38,532 nt of DNA from an uncultured Prochlorococcus sp. (GTDB lineage Bacteria; Cyanobacteriota; Cyanobacteriia; PCC-6307; Cyanobiaceae). Positions 36,533 to 38,532 of the stretch are shown here, piece after piece. The stretch covers positions 97,756 through 136,287 of the forward strand of contig CACMCA010000003.1 of assembly GCA_902612005.1 (NCBI GenBank), written 5' to 3'. Each line of letters starts with the position of its first letter. The stretch's first letter is position 1. A program made the translations under genes and the position numbers. The notes beneath the pieces are model-generated. The model did no database searches. It saw only the letters and a list, made by a program, of their open reading frames with translations, and was not told the DNA's origin.

Positions 36533-37708
36533 TTAAGAGCGTCTTAGAACATCTACTACACTTTTGAATGCAAACCATTCAGGAATAGGTTCACCGCTCC
36601 TTAATTTTTTTCTAAATTCAGTACCACTAAGTTTCATAATTTCATAATTAAATTCTTTAGCTTCTTCAGCTGTAATATATCCTTTTTCTTTGGTATAAAC
36701 TAAATTTTTTGAAGGAACAGTTTGCATCATCAATTCGGCTGCGCACTTATTCGCAAAATTTTGGGCGTCATATGGGCCATAAAAATCTTCACCAGTTGAT
36801 GATGACTTACAGCCAGCCATATCTCTACCAATAATAAAATGGGTGCAGCCATAATTTCTTCTGATTATCATATGTTGAAGAGCTTCTCTTGGCCCTGCCA
36901 TATGCATTGAATAAGGTAAAAAAGCCCATTTTATCCTTTCATCAGATATTTCTTCTTCCAGTTCTTTATAGGTCAAATATCTAACTTTTCCAGGGATGTC
37001 ATCTTGTTGAGTTGGCCCACAGGTTGGATGAACTAAAACAACTGAATTAGGAGAGACATTATCTGAGAGTAAGGCATTAGTAAATAATTCATAATGCGCT
37101 CTATGAATTGGATTTCTACATTGAAATGCAACTACATCATGATTTGATGGCAGTTTAGCTCTTACTTCTGCAGGTGTTTTGCAGGGGAATTCTCTTACTG
37201 GTAGTTCGAAACCATAAACTTTACCACCTATATAAAATCTTCCTCTCTCATTAAAGATCATCTTAACAGCAGGATGATCTAAAGAATTAGTGCCATAACA
37301 AAGTTCAGCTTCTAAGGATTTATCTGGTTCCCATATTGAACTTACTTCTAAAACTGCTATTTTTTGGTTTTTGTAGGTAAGCAAGATTGTTTCACCAGCT
37401 TTTACTTCTTCATTGTTTGAATCAAATACAATCGGTAAGCCAAAAAGCAAACCGCTTGTATCTCTATTATTTTTAATAACCGATTTGTAGTTATTTTCAT
37501 CCATAAAACCTTCCAAGGGAGAAAAAGCACCAACCATCAAAAGTTCTACATCACATGCATTTCTCTCACTGCATTCAAACTCATAAGTAGCTTTAGAGAT
37601 AAGATCATTTTTAAAGTTATTATCTTTTATGATTAAATTTTTTAGTTTCCCTCCATAAGGCGGTATAAGCCCTTTAGGGTCTGTTTTTGTTTTTTGTTGT
37701 AATTCCAT
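36533..37708 (-). CDS. sat: ATP sulfurylase (sulfate adenylyltransferase)
   Basis: Sat activates sulfate with ATP to adenosine 5'-phosphosulfate, the first step of assimilatory sulfate reduction. The 391-residue protein is the single-chain type without a fused APS kinase. It shows the N-terminal PUA-like domain with LLMVGAFSPLEGFM, the nucleotide-binding QCRNPIHRAHYEL (here Cys where Thr is common), HPTCGPTQQDDIPG, and the GRDMAGCKSSS segment (usual form GRDHAG; Met replaces His). The C-terminus has GTEFRKKLRSGEPIPEWF. ATG at 37708. It is probably the first gene of sat-ftsH-eda on this strand; a strong terminator for psbO lies just upstream of it. Confidence 0.95.
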   Translation of the reverse strand: MELQQKTKTDPKGLIPPYGGKLKNLIIKDNNFKNDLISKATYEFECSERNACDVELLMVGAFSPLEGFMDENNYKSVIKNNRDTSGLLFGLPIVFDSNNEEVKAGETILLTYKNQKIAVLEVSSIWEPDKSLEAELCYGTNSLDHPAVKMIFNERGRFYIGGKVYGFELPVREFPCKTPAEVRAKLPSNHDVVAFQCRNPIHRAHYELFTNALLSDNVSPNSVVLVHPTCGPTQQDDIPGKVRYLTYKELEEEISDERIKWAFLPYSMHMAGPREALQHMIIRRNYGCTHFIIGRDMAGCKSSSTGEDFYGPYDAQNFANKCAAELMMQTVPSKNLVYTKEKGYITAEEAKEFNYEIMKLSGTEFRKKLRSGEPIPEWFAFKSVVDVLRRS

Positions 37709-37735
37709 TTTTTAAATTGATAAAGAAAAATTTTG

Positions 37736-37766
37736 AAAAAAAAAGGGGGGGATTAACCCCCTTTTT
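37736..37766 (-). terminator. Intrinsic terminator of psbO
   Basis: On the minus strand: GGGGG (37761 to 37757), loop TTAAT, CCCCC (within 37751 to 37745), then a T-run (plus-strand A-run 37736-37744). The stem can extend through the flanking AAAAA/TTTTT and so is strong. It separates psbO from sat. The plus-strand direction also has a short T-run (37762-37766). Confidence 0.92.
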
Positions 37767-37780
37767 CAATTAAGTAGGAT

Positions 37781-38532
37781 TTAAGCCTTTCTTCCATAAA
37801 GTTCTCCAATTATCTTTACATCAAGTGGATCTTTTGATCCCATATCTGTATCTGAAGGTTGGATAGCTTCAAAAGTACCAGCGAATTCGTCTGTGTCAGA
37901 ATCTACATTATTGATTGATAGAGTAATAACTCCAGTACCATTCACATCAACTTTAATATTTTCTTTTGCAAGTTCTTCATCATCTCCTCCTAATGCAACT
38001 AAACCTTGAGCATATTCAACACCAGTATTTTTAGCTCTTGCTTTAGGATCTAGAAAATCACCAGTTCTGTAGTTAGGTGTAAATGTTGAACCACTAACCT
38101 CCGTACCTGGCTCAATAGATGAAGGTAAATCAGCTGTAAGATCTTTTGCTGAGAATGCAAATGGTACTTCTAATCCACCGGGAGTCAATACAGTTATAAG
38201 TTGAAAATCAATACCACCTTTTTCGGTGAAAGTTCCTGAGTCTATATCTCCGTACACTTCTGTCACTGTGGTGTTATTTCTAGGACTAATAATTTTTGTA
38301 GAAACAAATTCTGCAGCTTTTCTTTTCGTACCAGGAACTTTGACATAAACTTCTGTTGGATGCATGCATATTCCTTTCAGGCTATCTCCATTCCCTAGAG
38401 ATATTGACCCGACAAGAGATGAGTCTAATGTAGGGCAATCATTAGCTTTCCCTGTGTTAACAACATCTGTAAATTGTGCATTTCCTCTTTCAGAAAAAGC
38501 AAATGTTTTAACAGGTACGAAAGCAAAAGTTA
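37781..38532 (-). CDS. psbO: PsbO, manganese-stabilising protein of photosystem II (5' end beyond window)
   Basis: PsbO is the lumenal 33-kDa extrinsic subunit that stabilises the Mn cluster. The frame continues unbroken from the stop at 37781 to the window edge. An internal ATG at 38365 is not the start, because the upstream part encodes more of the protein: TFAFVPVKTFAFSERGNAQF, then NDCPTLDSSLVGSIS and KGICMHPTEVYVKVP. The two cysteines (in NDCPTLD and KGICMHP) form the conserved PsbO disulfide. Further landmarks are GGIDFQLITVLTPGGLEVPF, PNYRTGDFLDPKARA and the C-terminal FAGTFEAIQPSDTDMG. About 250 residues are present; what is missing is the signal peptide and perhaps a few mature residues. 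Confidence 0.97.
   Translation of the reverse strand, partial: TFAFVPVKTFAFSERGNAQFTDVVNTGKANDCPTLDSSLVGSISLGNGDSLKGICMHPTEVYVKVPGTKRKAAEFVSTKIISPRNNTTVTEVYGDIDSGTFTEKGGIDFQLITVLTPGGLEVPFAFSAKDLTADLPSSIEPGTEVSGSTFTPNYRTGDFLDPKARAKNTGVEYAQGLVALGGDDEELAKENIKVDVNGTGVITLSINNVDSDTDEFAGTFEAIQPSDTDMGSKDPLDVKIIGELYGRKA

Noticed and set aside
38365..38365. ATG at 38365 as the start of the minus-strand gene
   Set aside because: The frame stays open to the window edge and the upstream translation contains typical PsbO sequence, including the first cysteine of the conserved disulfide, so the ATG is internal.

Overview
The window is AT-rich, gene-dense DNA from a marine picocyanobacterium, almost certainly high-light-adapted Prochlorococcus. 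The evidence is the low GC, very short intergenic gaps, and a set of cyanobacterial genes: psbA, psbO, CP12, a bicA-sbtA-sbtB bicarbonate-uptake cluster, plant-type hemB, and a UbiB/ABC1 kinase. It looks like core chromosome. I see no insertion sequence, integrase, prophage, CRISPR array, tRNA or rRNA.

Layout. 1-2071: the tail of an oligopeptide-type ABC ATPase, then the minus-strand pair rbgA-rluD. 2284-8356: pgk, a secreted protein of unknown function, murG, a CobD/HisC-like aminotransferase, pyrD and rnhA. 8404-14537 (minus): clpB2, then secE-nusG-rplK-rplA, then rplJ-rplL behind its own L10-type leader RNA. 14801-18098: eno facing a UbiB-like kinase and a small helical protein. 18334-22254: a thioredoxin-reductase-like flavoprotein that has lost its NADPH-binding signatures, facing the bicA-sbtA-sbtB operon. 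22478-27647 (plus): hemB, a glyoxalase-fold protein, mutS2, obg and a 60-residue unknown. 27717-29937: CP12, a GST-like protein and an aspartoacylase. 30371-32746: two psbA genes in tandem. 32856-38532: aroC, then minus-strand sat-ftsH-eda, and psbO cut by the right edge.

How the genes work together. Several serve photosynthesis and carbon supply: bicarbonate import (BicA, SbtA) with its regulator (SbtB), Calvin-cycle redox control (CP12), glycolysis (Pgk, Eno), D1 turnover (two psbA, plus FtsH, the family of proteases that remove damaged D1), and water splitting (PsbO). A second theme is the translation machinery: ribosomal proteins, NusG, SecE, RbgA, Obg and RluD.

The points most worth a second look are: (1) the flavoprotein at 18334-19290, which keeps FAD and CxxC motifs but lacks the GxGxxA and HRRxxxR NADPH signatures; (2) the 1,142-bp tandem psbA repeat with only two mismatches, yet diverged promoters that keep the same -10 spacing and stem-loops; (3) the compact bicA-sbtA-sbtB operon with a short SbtB lacking the C-terminal cysteine loop; (4) a CP12 with only the C-terminal cysteine pair; (5) a two-part RNA structure in front of rplJ; and (6) an unlisted 42-codon minus-strand gene candidate upstream of psbA. 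Family identities come from motif reading only; no database search was run.
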